This document shows positions 1 through 9,419 of a stretch of DNA of 64,000 bases, piece after piece. Made by a program: the position numbers and the translations under genes. Source of the stretch: Emcibacter sp048269205 (GTDB lineage Bacteria; Pseudomonadota; Alphaproteobacteria; Sphingomonadales; Emcibacteraceae); contig NZ_JBLXJC010000001.1 of assembly GCF_048269205.1 (NCBI RefSeq), positions 1,860,001 through 1,924,000 of the forward strand, read 5' to 3'. Numbering within the stretch: position 1 is the stretch's first letter; every line of letters begins with the position of its first letter. Below the pieces are notes generated by a model that worked only from the letters and a program-made list of their open reading frames with translations, made no database searches and was not told the origin of the DNA.

Positions 1-455
1 ATCGCCATGGCGGTGCCCCGGCGCTCACGCGGAAAATAATCAGAAATAATCGCATATGACGGCGGCACCCCACCGGCTTCACCAACACCAACCGCCATGC
101 GGGCGACTACGAGCTGAGTGTAGTTACCAGCCATGCCGCAAGCGGCGGTCGCGGCGCTCCATATGGCGCAGGCCGCAGACAATACCTTCACCCGGTTCGT
201 CCTGTCGGCAAGCCAGCCGATGGGAATGGCAATGAAACAATAAAACAGCGCAAAATAAAAGCCGGTGATCATACCCAACTGGCTGTCTGTGATATTCAAT
301 TCATCCTGTATCGGCTTTGCAAGAATGGAAAGAAGCTGCCGATCCAGAAAATTGAGGACATATACAAAACACAACATTCCGAGAACAATACCCGTTCCCG
401 TCCGAGCCTGGGCAGGATTTCCTGCCACCTGCCCCGGTGATTCATCAATACCCAT
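1..455 (-). CDS. MFS transporter, N-terminal part only
   Basis: This is the first 151 residues of a major facilitator superfamily transporter; the rest lies left of the window. The first helix region contains VYVLNFLDRQLLSIL, followed by a GMITGFYFALFY segment and the loop GWLADRTNRVK, which is the MFS motif A (G-x-L-a-D-r). RMAVGVGEAGGVPPSYAIIS matches the spinster-like/organic-acid MFS branch. The start is ATG at 455, preceded by a strong Shine-Dalgarno AAAGGAGGTAAG. It lies 33 bp after the 3-hydroxyacyl-CoA dehydrogenase on the same strand and is probably the last gene of that operon. It is an inner-membrane protein, possibly importing or exporting the acid handled by the upstream CoA enzymes. 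The substrate cannot be told from sequence. Confidence 0.85.
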   Translation of the reverse strand, partial: MGIDESPGQVAGNPAQARTGTGIVLGMLCFVYVLNFLDRQLLSILAKPIQDELNITDSQLGMITGFYFALFYCFIAIPIGWLADRTNRVKVLSAACAIWSAATAACGMAGNYTQLVVARMAVGVGEAGGVPPSYAIISDYFPRERRGTAMA

Positions 456-488
456 AAGTCACTTACCTCCTTTTGTTATATACATTGT

Positions 489-1337
489 TTAACTGTCTTT
501 TCTGATCCAGCCCGGCTGGCCGCGTCCTCCCACGAGACCGGCAGCAACACGTTGTTTCAGCAGTGCCGGCGGCCGGAAACGCTCCCCATAGGCCTCCTGG
601 AGAATTTCCTGAACCTGAAGACAAAGCCCGGACGAGACGGCATCCATCAGGGCGAACGGCCCGATCGGATGACCAAGCCCAAGCTGGCAAGCGATATCAA
701 GATCTTCCGGTGTGGCGACCCCCTCCTCGACCAGCTTGATGGCTTCGATCAGCATGGCATGCAACATACGGTTCACGGCAAAACCCGCGACATCCTTGAT
801 TTCCACTGGTGATTTGCCAATGTTCCGCAGGATATCAATGAGTTTCCCGGTAACCGCAGGGTCTGAGTCAAAGCCCGGCACGACCTCCACCAGTTTCATA
901 CGTGAAACCGGTGAAAAATAATGAGTGCCCAGGAATAATGGACGGCGGGCCGGGCTCAACGTCGCGGCAAGTGTCGATATGGGCAGTGTCGAGGTATTGG
1001 AGGCAATAATACAGTCCGGGCGGCACAGGGCGTCGAGTGACTGCAATACAGCCTTCTTGGCTTCCAGCGCCTCGAACACGGCTTCGGTGACCAGGTCGCA
1101 ATCGGCCAGGCTTTCAAGATCGGTCGCAGGCGTAATATGCGCCAACGCCTGATTACGATCCTCGGGTGTGTAAAATCCCCGGTCAACACCTTTATCCAGC
1201 AATTTGGCCAACCGAAGCATGGCACGTTCCAGCGCCGCCTCGTCCAGGTCATTCAGAACAACCGGCATCCCGCCCAAGGCGAACACCAGCGCAATCTCGG
1301 CGCCCATCAATCCGGCACCCACTACTCCGATTTTCAC
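489..1337 (-). CDS. 3-hydroxybutyryl-CoA / 3-hydroxyacyl-CoA dehydrogenase
   Basis: This 282-residue cytosolic enzyme should oxidise (S)-3-hydroxyacyl-CoA to 3-oxoacyl-CoA with NAD+. The Rossmann glycine motif GAGLMG is at residues 7-12. NTSTLP (about 114-118) supplies the catalytic Ser. GTHYFSPVSRMKLVEVV (about 137-153) supplies the His-Glu pair, with FSP replacing the commoner FNP. FAVNR (about 187-190) supplies the conserved Asn. I chose the GTG start at 1337. It follows AAAGGAGTGAGG and overlaps the stop of the acetoacetate-CoA ligase as GTGA, a translational-coupling arrangement; a longer reading upstream would only add ligase-overlapping residues. The length fits the single-domain PaaH/HBD family. 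Together with the ligase it suggests handling of C4 ketone-body-type acids. Confidence 0.9.
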   Translation of the reverse strand: MKIGVVGAGLMGAEIALVFALGGMPVVLNDLDEAALERAMLRLAKLLDKGVDRGFYTPEDRNQALAHITPATDLESLADCDLVTEAVFEALEAKKAVLQSLDALCRPDCIIASNTSTLPISTLAATLSPARRPLFLGTHYFSPVSRMKLVEVVPGFDSDPAVTGKLIDILRNIGKSPVEIKDVAGFAVNRMLHAMLIEAIKLVEEGVATPEDLDIACQLGLGHPIGPFALMDAVSSGLCLQVQEILQEAYGERFRPPALLKQRVAAGLVGGRGQPGWIRKDS

Positions 1338-3427
1338 AACCTCACTCCTTTCATGGACTGCATATCTTCCGGCACCTCGAAAGCACCATGTCTCAGCCAC
1401 GCCTTCGACTGGGCAAGATACCAGTCAATAACTTCCGGATTGGCGATCATGTCAGGATTTATGACTTTGGCAACAGGCCGCCCCTGGAACAGGCGCTTGA
1501 CCGGGAGTTCCTGTTTTTTGCCTGACAGGGTTCGTGGAATTCCGGGGGCGGAAATGAAATGATCCGGGATAAAGCGCGGGGAAAGGCTGCTGCGAATAGC
1601 CGAAGACATGGCGGATTCCAGCGCCTGATCCAGCTTGCAATCCCTGGCAGGGACAACAAACATCAACAGCTTGCTGCCCCCCTCACCGTCTTCAAGATCA
1701 ATAACAAGACTGTCCGCGACTTCAGTGAGACGTTCCACCGCGGCATAGATTTCGGCGGTCCCCATCCGAAGTCCGTGGCGATTGATAGTCGCGTCACTCC
1801 GCCCGCTAATTGTACAACTGCCGTCCTCGTCGATACGCAACCAGTCCCCGTGCCGCCAGATACCCGGCCATTCGCTGAAATAGGACTCTCGGTAGCGGCT
1901 GCCGTCCTCATCACCCCAGAAATAGAGCGGCATGCTCGGGATGGGGCGGGTACAGACAAGTTCGCCAACCTCGCCAAGCACCGGCTTTCCGTCCTCGTTC
2001 CAGGCCTCTACGGCGGCGCCAAGGTGGCGGCATTGAAGCCTTCCCGGCGTGGCAGGCAGTTCCCGGTTCCCGGTCAGGAATGCGGCAAAAAGGTCGGTTC
2101 CCCCGCTAATATTACACCACCAGATATCCGGCTGATGAATAGCAGAAAATTGCTGATTACCCCACAATTGAACAGCTGGTGGCAGGGGTGAGCCAGTGCT
2201 GCCAAGGGCCCGGATCCGGCTCAGGTCACCATAATCCCCGAGAGAAATCCCTGCCTTGCAACAGCTGATAAAATATGCCGCACCCCCGCCAAACCAGGTG
2301 ACCCGATGCCGGGCGGCAAATTCCCACAACACACCCCAGTCCGGATTTGTTTTTGTCCCGCTCGGGGAGCCGTCAAACAGGCATATGGTTGTGCCGGAAA
2401 GCAATCCACATACCTGCTGGTTCCACATCACCCAACCGGTGGCGCTGTACCAGTGGAACCGCTCTCCGAAGCTGTTGGGGGAATAGCTGGCACCAAGATC
2501 AAAATGCAATCGGCCTGCACCTGCCGAAGTCAGGATGCCGCCATGCCCATGAACGATCGCTTTGGGGAGGCCAGTAGTACCGCTTGAATAGAGGATCCAG
2601 AGCGGATGATCAAACGGGACCCATTCCGGCTCGAACAGATCCACTTCATTATCCTGACGTGACACAATGGCCGCAAAGTCAATCGCCTCTGGAACGGCTG
2701 CCCCGCCATATCCTGTCCCGATAACCAGATGGGCGACAACAGTTGGCAGGGCGGCACGCATTTCGCTGACCACCAGACTGCGATCCATCGCCTTGCCACC
2801 GTAATAGACGCCGTCAACCGTAATCAATACCTTTGGCGAGACCTGCCGGAACCGATCAAGAACGGCAGGTGTTCCCATGTCTGGTGAACAGAGGGTCCAG
2901 ATAGCGCCCAGGCTGGCGCAGGCAAGGAATGAAATTACCGCCTCGGGTGTGTTGGGCAGATACGCCGCCACTCTGTCGCCCCGGCCGACACTAAGGCGGC
3001 GCAGCTCCAGGGCCAGGGAAGCAGTTTGCTGCCGGAGCTCTTTCCAGCCCAGCTCCCTGATATCGCCTTTTTCATTTTCTGCAATGATCGCTGGCTGGTT
3101 TACCGCCTCGGCAGGTTCCACATGACGGAATACCTGACGGGCATAATTAACCTGCGCCCCTTCAAACCAGGAAGTGCCGGGCATTTCCTCTTTGCCAACC
3201 ACCGAGGTAAAGGTAGTGGGAGACTCTATCTGGTTATAGTCCCAGATGCTGCGCCAGAAAGCTTCCGGATCGGTCGTTGACCACTGCCACAGCGAGTCAT
3301 AGTCTTCAAACCCGAGATTATATTCCCGCTCCAGCCATTCCCGATAGAGCCATATTTGCGGAACAGGCTCCATAAAATCCCGAATTTCGTCACCTGTCAG
3401 CATGAGACGATTTCCAGGTCGAAACAT
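1334..3427 (-). CDS. aacS: Acetoacetate-CoA ligase
   Basis: This cytosolic ligase of the ANL superfamily activates acetoacetate (or a similar 3-oxo acid) to its CoA thioester with ATP. From the 3427 start the protein is 697 residues. The AMP-binding P-loop YSSGTTGLPKA is at 280-290. SGGTDLF follows in the middle, and GRSDATINRHG is the hinge/A8 region. The C-terminal KKQELPVKRL carries the adenylation lysine seen in this family. The N-terminal WxxWS and QVNYAR segments are typical of acetoacetyl-CoA synthetases rather than acetyl-CoA synthetases. ATG at 3403 is an alternative start with a slightly better ribosome site (CTGGAAA), giving 689 residues. The gene is followed, with a 4-bp overlap, by the dehydrogenase. 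Confidence 0.9.
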   Translation of the reverse strand: MFRPGNRLMLTGDEIRDFMEPVPQIWLYREWLEREYNLGFEDYDSLWQWSTTDPEAFWRSIWDYNQIESPTTFTSVVGKEEMPGTSWFEGAQVNYARQVFRHVEPAEAVNQPAIIAENEKGDIRELGWKELRQQTASLALELRRLSVGRGDRVAAYLPNTPEAVISFLACASLGAIWTLCSPDMGTPAVLDRFRQVSPKVLITVDGVYYGGKAMDRSLVVSEMRAALPTVVAHLVIGTGYGGAAVPEAIDFAAIVSRQDNEVDLFEPEWVPFDHPLWILYSSGTTGLPKAIVHGHGGILTSAGAGRLHFDLGASYSPNSFGERFHWYSATGWVMWNQQVCGLLSGTTICLFDGSPSGTKTNPDWGVLWEFAARHRVTWFGGGAAYFISCCKAGISLGDYGDLSRIRALGSTGSPLPPAVQLWGNQQFSAIHQPDIWWCNISGGTDLFAAFLTGNRELPATPGRLQCRHLGAAVEAWNEDGKPVLGEVGELVCTRPIPSMPLYFWGDEDGSRYRESYFSEWPGIWRHGDWLRIDEDGSCTISGRSDATINRHGLRMGTAEIYAAVERLTEVADSLVIDLEDGEGGSKLLMFVVPARDCKLDQALESAMSSAIRSSLSPRFIPDHFISAPGIPRTLSGKKQELPVKRLFQGRPVAKVINPDMIANPEVIDWYLAQSKAWLRHGAFEVPEDMQSMKGVRL

Positions 3428-3620
3428 TTCTATACAGATTTATGACCGGGTAATAGATGTGCCGACCTGCCTCTTTTCGACTGCCATTTGTCAATTTAAA
3501 TTCCTTGCTCTTCATGCTTGGCTCAAGCCGTCCAAACCCGGCTCGCAAGAGAAGCCTGAGCGGTTAAACTCAAGCTTCTCCCACATTATTTTTGAGAATT
3601 ACGCCTGGTGTTTCAGCACC

Positions 3621-5870
3621 TTAGAAGCGATGATAGAGAGTCATGCCGTACATGCGCGGCGCACCAATCTGACCAACACGCCCCGGTGTCGTATCACTTG
3701 CTGCGGTCAATGACTGCCCCACATAACGCTCATCAAGGGCATTAACGGCATAGGCCGTCAGCGACCAGCTTCCATCAACTGTGGAAAGCGAGACCGAGGC
3801 ATTCAGCAGGCCATAGGAGTCCTGGGTATTGAGCTCATTGTTGAAGAGATCGAAATAGACATCGTCCTGCCATTTATAGTCAGCACGTGTGGTGATCTCA
3901 AGGTCGTTGGAGACTGCGAAACTATATTCGGCAGACAGGCTAAACTGCCAATCCGGTGCCTGGGGTAAACGGTTACCCGTCAGATCTTTCACGCCCAGTT
4001 CCGGGTAGATTGGATCAATACTGGTCAAATTCCCAAACTCCGCAAACAGCCGTGTGGCTGACGCAACCAGCCTGAGCCCGCTGACAGGAAGCGCCTCGAC
4101 TTCAAGCTCAATTCCCTTGATCTTTCCGGTCGCGGCATTTTCCACTCGGGGATAACGCACGTTCGTCTGCGGGTTGATACGGAACAAAGTCTGCTGCAAG
4201 TTTGAGTAATCCGAATAGAAACCCGTCACGCCCAGGCGCAGTTTCTTCTCATAGAACATACCTTTCAAACCAAGTTCATAGTTCCAGACAAATTCCGGAT
4301 CAAACAGATTCACCGGCTGACTCACATCGCCAAAGGTGTTGAACCCACCTGACTTGAAGCCCCGGGATGCACTGGCATAAAGCAGCATCTGATCGTTAGG
4401 AATATAGTCAATCACAAAACGGGGTGTGAAGGCGCCCCATGAACCCTTCGCTTCACTGTTATAAGACGTGCCAAGAACCATGGAATCCATCGTGAAGTCT
4501 TTGTCGTCATGGGTATAACGACCGCCAACAGTCGCACGCAACTTTTCCGTTATCAGATAACGGAGCTGGCCATATACTGCATATGAATTCAGTCCTTCAT
4601 AGGGATCATAGTTGAAGGCGTCGATAAGTGTCGGCGGCACGCTGAGAATAAGCGGCTGAGTGGACTCCCCATTCATATAAAAGGCCCCAAGGATGATGTC
4701 AGCCCGACTGCCAAGATCAGCCGCCAGCGTAAGTTCCTGGGTAAATTGCTTTACGTGAATGCCTACCAGCGGGAAGTCAGAGAAATCTCCGCTCGTACCG
4801 TCGTTATCCGTATCCTCAAGCACCAGGTCGTGCTTGATATAACCGGTCGTGGACGTCAGCGTCATTTCCGGGCTGATGTCCCAGTTTGCAACCATAATTG
4901 CCTTGAGGTTTTTGGTGTCCCGCTGATCGGTATGGTTCATGTGAACCTTCAGGTTCTCAATATCATTTTCCGGAAGCCCCAGCGCCTCAACCGCAGTTGG
5001 CTTGTCAGGACGCGCGCGCCCGAGAATAGTGGCGAAAGCTGGATCCGCACGATTACGCATATATTCAAATACAGTGCGGACAGTGATGTCTTCGGTGACT
5101 TCACCAAGCAGCGAGGCCCTGATCTGGGCCAGATCGGCATCATTCTTGTCTAAGTCGAGGAATTCATTCTTCATCCAGCCGTCAGCACGGTCGAACTGAA
5201 AGGCCACTCGACCCATCAGGCGGTCAGAACTGATCGGACCGTTTACAAAACCCCTTACCCCGAGGCGTGCGTAATTGCCTGCCGTAAGAGCGACAGAGCC
5301 CTCGGTCTCACTGGTGGGCTGATTGCTGTGCACATTGATGGCGCCGCCCGTCGCGTTTCGTCCCTCGATCGTACCCTGGGGACCGCGAAGAACTTCAACA
5401 CGCGATACATCCAGGAAGGTGCCGTCCATCATATAGTGGTTCAGGAAAGGCACACCGTCCTGTGATACGGTAATGCCGGACTGTGATCCAATATCCTGGC
5501 CTGCCTGGCCGATACCACGCAGAGCGATAAACACGTTACCGAAGCGTTCTCCGAACTGCAGGCTCGGGGTAACCTGAACAAGGTCACCTACGCTGTCGAG
5601 GCCTGCCTTTTCCAGCGTTGATCCGGAAAGTGCGGTAATGGCAATCGGCACGTTCTGCAGGCCTTCACGGCGTTTCTGGGCGGTAACAATGATGTCTTCA
5701 ATTTCAAAGACCTCATTCTCTTGATTATTTATCGCCTCTTTGTCGGCTCCGTCCTGCGGCTGGGCCTGAGCATGTGCTTCAGCCCCGATCATCCCCCAGG
5801 AAAACAGTGCCGTTGCGCTCAGAAGCAGCATACGTGATTTGAAAAATCTTGCGTTGCGGTTTTGTCTCAT
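3621..5870 (-). CDS. TonB-dependent outer-membrane receptor
   Basis: A 749-residue energised outer-membrane importer. Residues 1 to about 35 form a Sec signal peptide ending AEAHAQA. A short linker contains a TonB-box-like EIEDIIVTAQKRREG. The plug domain (about 55-170) has VPIAITALSG, LRGIGQAGQ and the plug signature RVEVLRGPQGT. A 22-strand barrel follows, ending in the aromatic residue of YHRF, as expected for BAM-dependent assembly. The start ATG at 5870 has AGGGTAGGAT upstream. It lies between an AraC-type regulator and the acetoacetate-CoA ligase on the same strand, so it probably imports the precursor of the acid that the ligase and dehydrogenase process. A 7-bp inverted repeat at 5901-5928 is a candidate operator. 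The ligand is unknown. Confidence 0.92.
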   Translation of the reverse strand: MRQNRNARFFKSRMLLLSATALFSWGMIGAEAHAQAQPQDGADKEAINNQENEVFEIEDIIVTAQKRREGLQNVPIAITALSGSTLEKAGLDSVGDLVQVTPSLQFGERFGNVFIALRGIGQAGQDIGSQSGITVSQDGVPFLNHYMMDGTFLDVSRVEVLRGPQGTIEGRNATGGAINVHSNQPTSETEGSVALTAGNYARLGVRGFVNGPISSDRLMGRVAFQFDRADGWMKNEFLDLDKNDADLAQIRASLLGEVTEDITVRTVFEYMRNRADPAFATILGRARPDKPTAVEALGLPENDIENLKVHMNHTDQRDTKNLKAIMVANWDISPEMTLTSTTGYIKHDLVLEDTDNDGTSGDFSDFPLVGIHVKQFTQELTLAADLGSRADIILGAFYMNGESTQPLILSVPPTLIDAFNYDPYEGLNSYAVYGQLRYLITEKLRATVGGRYTHDDKDFTMDSMVLGTSYNSEAKGSWGAFTPRFVIDYIPNDQMLLYASASRGFKSGGFNTFGDVSQPVNLFDPEFVWNYELGLKGMFYEKKLRLGVTGFYSDYSNLQQTLFRINPQTNVRYPRVENAATGKIKGIELEVEALPVSGLRLVASATRLFAEFGNLTSIDPIYPELGVKDLTGNRLPQAPDWQFSLSAEYSFAVSNDLEITTRADYKWQDDVYFDLFNNELNTQDSYGLLNASVSLSTVDGSWSLTAYAVNALDERYVGQSLTAASDTTPGRVGQIGAPRMYGMTLYHRF

Positions 5871-5900
5871 ATCCTACCCTTTTCATTTCATTGAAGTCAC

Positions 5901-5928
5901 ACTCGTGCATTTTTCCCAAGTCACGAGT
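5901..5928. promoter_or_regulatory. Inverted repeat, candidate AraC-regulator operator
   Basis: ACTCGTG (5901-5907) and CACGAGT (5922-5928) form a perfect 7-bp inverted repeat with 21 bp from arm to arm, two DNA turns. It lies 31 bp upstream of the TonB receptor start and just downstream of the AraC-type regulator gene. It is also near a repeated AAGTCAC word (5894-5900 and 5917-5923). The regulatory role is inferred from position and symmetry. Confidence 0.4.
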
Positions 5929-6023
5929 ACAGAGACAAATTACCAAGCGCCCAGAGAGACGCCATGACAGGATTGACAAAAAAGATTTAGCTAAAGTGAC
6001 CAGATGCCTCGAGGGCCGGCGCT

Positions 6024-7115
6024 TTACAATGTACGCCTCTCGTTGAGGATGGCCGTTGCGGCAGCGACTTTTGCCGCATCAGTAATATGGCTCGATCTGT
6101 ATGCAGAGGGAGACATACCCGCCCAGGAGAAGAATTGACGGGAAAAGCTGCCAGGTTCGCTGAATCCCAATTCCAGACCGATCGCAGTGACCGGCAGATC
6201 GCTGGCCAGGAGATAGGCACTTGCCAGTTCGCCGCGCAGACGCGTCCTGATATCCTGAAAACTCTCTCCCTCGAGCGCCAGGTCCTGACGGAGCCGCCTC
6301 GGACGGGTTCGCAGGCGAGCGGCAACCACTTCAATGGGGGCGGACCACAAGCCTGCGCTTTGGAGCTCAATCAGCACTTGCTGGGTTCGCTCCCGCCAGC
6401 TCAAACGTTGCTCGTGCGATGCGAACCAGTCGGGTTCGCTTGAATAATAGTCCTCATATTCCTTGAGTGAGCTATGGACCAGACGCACGGTCAGATCACT
6501 TCGATCATAACTGAGGGCATCAACCGGGGCGTTATATTTCACCGGACAGCCGAACAGGGCAAAACGATCAAATCCATTCAACTGCTCGGGACGCGGACCG
6601 CGCACGGAAATCTCGCGCAACGCCAGCGGGCGGCCGATCAACCAACTGAAAAACTGATAGATCCAGACGAACCTGATCCAGACCAGAATATCCCGATCCA
6701 CGCCGGGGATGGTCATATACTTGCAGATATGTTGAAGTCCGGGACCATGCTCCTCTGAAATCCACGGTCCGACATCGGTTGACATGGCGTCGGTAAAACG
6801 AATGCTGACGCGCAACGCCTCGCCAAAACTGCTGCAACTCAAAAAGGAGAGCAGCCGTTCAGATTCAAGCGCCAATCTGCAACCTTGCGCGAAGAAACCA
6901 AGATATACGTCGTCCAGGGCGAATTGGATCTGCCGGACCAGCCGGACCAATGCCGGGCCGTTTATCGCAGCGTGAGGATTGGCATAAACGGCCGAATCAA
7001 TGCCGGCATCAGCGAGAATCGCAAGCGGGTCGCACCCCCTGAGTACTGCCCCCTCGAGCAACCCCTGAACCACTAAACCGTCCAAGCCTTCTGCAGCTTT
7101 GTCCGCCTCACTCAT
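6024..7115 (-). CDS. AraC family transcriptional regulator
   Basis: A 363-residue cytosolic regulator. Residues about 20-210 resemble the arabinose-binding-like effector domain found in the OruR/ArgR branch of AraC proteins. Residues about 260-345 form the double helix-turn-helix, with ASAYLLASDLPVTAIGLELG and FSEPGSFSRQFFSWAGMSPSAYR matching the second HTH and its conserved FSRxFxxxxGxSPxxYR ending. The start ATG at 7115 has TTAGGGAAC upstream at a slightly long spacing. It is transcribed towards the TonB receptor, acetoacetate-CoA ligase and dehydrogenase on the same strand and is the likely activator of that module. A perfect 10-bp palindrome AAGACGTCTT (7206-7215) lies 91 bp upstream of its start. 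The inducer is unknown. Confidence 0.9.
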   Translation of the reverse strand: MSEADKAAEGLDGLVVQGLLEGAVLRGCDPLAILADAGIDSAVYANPHAAINGPALVRLVRQIQFALDDVYLGFFAQGCRLALESERLLSFLSCSSFGEALRVSIRFTDAMSTDVGPWISEEHGPGLQHICKYMTIPGVDRDILVWIRFVWIYQFFSWLIGRPLALREISVRGPRPEQLNGFDRFALFGCPVKYNAPVDALSYDRSDLTVRLVHSSLKEYEDYYSSEPDWFASHEQRLSWRERTQQVLIELQSAGLWSAPIEVVAARLRTRPRRLRQDLALEGESFQDIRTRLRGELASAYLLASDLPVTAIGLELGFSEPGSFSRQFFSWAGMSPSAYRSSHITDAAKVAAATAILNERRTL

Positions 7116-7623
7116 GAATACACCGTTCCCTAATCACAATTATTTTTTTACAAAAGATATCGCAAAATATCATCAAAGCCAATCCGGTGGTGAACCAACC
7201 GAATGAAGACGTCTTTTAATCTGTCCCGGCCGAATTGGTCAATCTGGAATGCCAGGACAGTTTTGCGGGAAATCGAAAATGGAAAAGAAACGGGACAGCC
7301 CAACGTCACCGAACAGGCCTAACATAGCTGGTGCGTGCAATATGGCAGCTTGGCCAGAGGTTCGATGAACCGATAAAACTTGGCCACATTGAAACGCAAT
7401 TAGTAAAACCCGTGGAAATACTCAGTTTTGTTTCGGCACCGGTTGAAGCAAACTTTTGAGATAAGGAGTAATCATGAGACTTTAATAAAGACTTGGAAAT
7501 ATCGATGCGGCCGGGAGGCACCGGAGCACAACTTGATTACAGTTAGTTAGAGGAAAAATTGCGCACCTTTTGCGCACTTCCTTCCACTTCAATTGAAAAT
7601 CTGGTTAGACACTTAAAATAGAT
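7116..7623. other. 508-bp gap between modules 1 and 2
   Basis: No convincing gene is seen here. It holds the palindrome AAGACGTCTT (7206-7215) near the AraC gene, copy A of the 71-bp repeat (7506-7576) and the 3-prime untranslated region of the amidohydrolase. Any promoter of the AraC gene must lie here. Confidence 0.6.
7506..7576 (+). repeat. 71-bp dispersed intergenic element, copy A
   Basis: TGCGGCCGGGAGGC begins at 7506; TGCGCA palindromes begin at 7560 and 7571 (54 and 11 bp spacing). The left flank AAAGACTTGGAAATATCGA matches copy E (AAAGATCTGGGAATATTGG) at most positions, so the conserved unit probably starts about 20 bp further left. Read on the minus strand, TGCGCA-AAAGG-TGCGCA is followed by ATTTTT. 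That would work as a short intrinsic terminator 48 bp after the amidohydrolase stop codon. It sits exactly between module 1 and module 2. Family unrecognised. Confidence 0.75.
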
Positions 7624-9357
7624 TTATTTCTTCAATACCGTATTTCCAGCAAGTACCACCATCTCCACTTTGGTTTCAGCAATATCCTCCGCCGGAATCT
7701 CAAACAAATTGTGGTTCAAGACAATCATATCTGCTGATTTACCGGGTGTAATCGAGCCACTCACCTGCTCAAGCTTGAGGGCTTTGGCGCCGTCTACGGT
7801 AAATATATGCAACGCCTGCTCGAGCGTGATGGCCTGATCCGATCCCAGAGCGCCCTGCGTTTTATTATAAGGATCCCGTCGGGTCACCATAGCCTCAATC
7901 CCGATCCAGGGATTCAAAGACGGCACAGCCGCCGGCCAGTCAGACCCGGCCAGAACCGGCGCACCGGCCTCAAGCAAGCTGCGGATATGCCAAAGGTTCC
8001 TGCGGGATTTTTCTTCACCCACAGCATCGAAGATCGACTGCACAATCGGCGACGGATGCCAGAGATAGGGCGACAGGTCGGCCACCACATTCAGCGCCTT
8101 GTAGCGAGAAAGATCTTCTGCCGCGATAAACTCCGAGTGAGCTAACTCGTGGCGTAAATCGGAACGGCCGCTGATCTTGTGCGCCCGGTCGATGGCATTG
8201 AGCGCGATCTGTACGGAACGATCCCCGGCTGTATGGATCTTGACGGTGAAGCCCCTCTTTTCCAGTTCTGCCACATCGGCGGTCATCACATCTTCACTGA
8301 GATGAAGCTTGCCGCGGTAATTTTCCGGGAAATGATCGTCATGGAGATACGGCTCCAACATGGCGGCGGTGCGGGACACAGTCGGCACACCGTCATCAAA
8401 CAGCTTCACGAACCAGGTATTCACCCGCGATGAGGCATATTCTTTCTGCAGCCGGGAAACCCTCTCATAATCCAGCGGCTCTTCCCGATAACCATAAGGT
8501 GTGGAAATGCAGGCCGCCACCCGGATCGTCAGCTCACCGGCCTGATCTATTGTTTTGTAAGCTTTCAGAATTGGCTCGCGGGCGTTGGCGTCCTTGATCC
8601 CGGTGATACCATAGCCGTTGGCAATCCGGGCCATCTCTTTGACCGCCGCACGATACTGTTTGTCAGTCCAGTCGGGAAGCTGTTTTTCCATCAGGATCTG
8701 GGCTTCCTCCAGCAGGATGCCGTTCGGCTCCCCGGTTTGCGGGTCCCGGACGATCGTGCCGCCTTCCGGATCCGGCGTATCTCGGTCCATGCCGGCCAGT
8801 TTCAGCGCCTTGGTATTGGCCCATCCATTATGGCCGGAATCATCGCTGAAATAGACCGCCTTCCCGCCTGCAAATTGGTCTAGCCACTCCCGGGGAGATG
8901 GAATATCGTAATTTTCGAAAAAATTGCTGTCCCAGCGGCCGCCAACGATCCACTCTGTCTCCGGGTTACGCTTGACGCAGTCCTTCAGGGTTTTGGCGAT
9001 ATCGTCAGGCGTGGCGGTAAATTCAAACTTGCAGCTGAACAGGTTGGCGATGGCGCCGTCGGTCGGATGGCTGTGGCCGTCATTCAGGCCCGGCATGGCC
9101 ATTTTCCCACTCAGATCAACCAGTTCGGTATCTTTGCCAGCCAGTTTTTTGACCTCTGAAGAGGAACCCATGGCAATGAATTTACCGTCTCTGATTGCCA
9201 CAGCCTCAACCTGCGGGTTATCCGCTTCCATGGTATAGATATGGCCGTTAAAGAAAATCTTGTCGGCCACTTCGCCCGCAAACCCGAAGGTTCCCGTCAC
9301 CAGAGACAATATCAGCCCGCCGATCAGGCCGATTTTATTCTGCTTTGATATTTTCAT
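7624..9357 (-). CDS. Exported amidohydrolase, YtcJ/amidohydrolase-3 type
   Basis: A 577-residue metal-dependent hydrolase of the amidohydrolase superfamily. The metal ligands seen are HSHP (about 95-98), KIHTAGD, ELAHSEFI and the terminal GSDWP motif, in the usual order for this family. Residues 1-28 (hydrophobic core GLIGGLILSLVTG, then FGFAGEVAD) form a signal peptide, so the enzyme acts in the periplasm. I chose ATG at 9357, preceded by ACAGGAGAGGCGC; an earlier in-frame reading lacks a ribosome site. The stop of the TonB receptor is 62 bp upstream on the same strand, and the two are probably co-transcribed. The substrate is unknown; the operon also encodes an amidase and a deacetylase-like enzyme, which points to amide or N-acyl compounds. 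A copy of the dispersed repeat starts 48 bp after the stop. Confidence 0.88.
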   Translation of the reverse strand: MKISKQNKIGLIGGLILSLVTGTFGFAGEVADKIFFNGHIYTMEADNPQVEAVAIRDGKFIAMGSSSEVKKLAGKDTELVDLSGKMAMPGLNDGHSHPTDGAIANLFSCKFEFTATPDDIAKTLKDCVKRNPETEWIVGGRWDSNFFENYDIPSPREWLDQFAGGKAVYFSDDSGHNGWANTKALKLAGMDRDTPDPEGGTIVRDPQTGEPNGILLEEAQILMEKQLPDWTDKQYRAAVKEMARIANGYGITGIKDANAREPILKAYKTIDQAGELTIRVAACISTPYGYREEPLDYERVSRLQKEYASSRVNTWFVKLFDDGVPTVSRTAAMLEPYLHDDHFPENYRGKLHLSEDVMTADVAELEKRGFTVKIHTAGDRSVQIALNAIDRAHKISGRSDLRHELAHSEFIAAEDLSRYKALNVVADLSPYLWHPSPIVQSIFDAVGEEKSRRNLWHIRSLLEAGAPVLAGSDWPAAVPSLNPWIGIEAMVTRRDPYNKTQGALGSDQAITLEQALHIFTVDGAKALKLEQVSGSITPGKSADMIVLNHNLFEIPAEDIAETKVEMVVLAGNTVLKK

Positions 9358-9419
9358 GCGCCTCTCCTGTAAAAAAAGGGGCTGCAGCCTGCGCTGCAGC
9401 CCGATAGGCAAGGGAGAAA

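Noticed and set aside
3552..3577. AAGC-C-TGAG / CTCA-A-GCTT hairpin downstream of the module-1 receptor
   Set aside because: The stem has a mismatch and no T-run on the receptor strand; support for a terminator is too weak to list.
7560..7576. TGC-N8-TGC spacing of the element looks like a sigma-54 promoter
   Set aside because: The -24 GG is absent in all copies, the -12 TTGC is not kept in copies C and D, and no gene is placed sensibly downstream on the plus strand.
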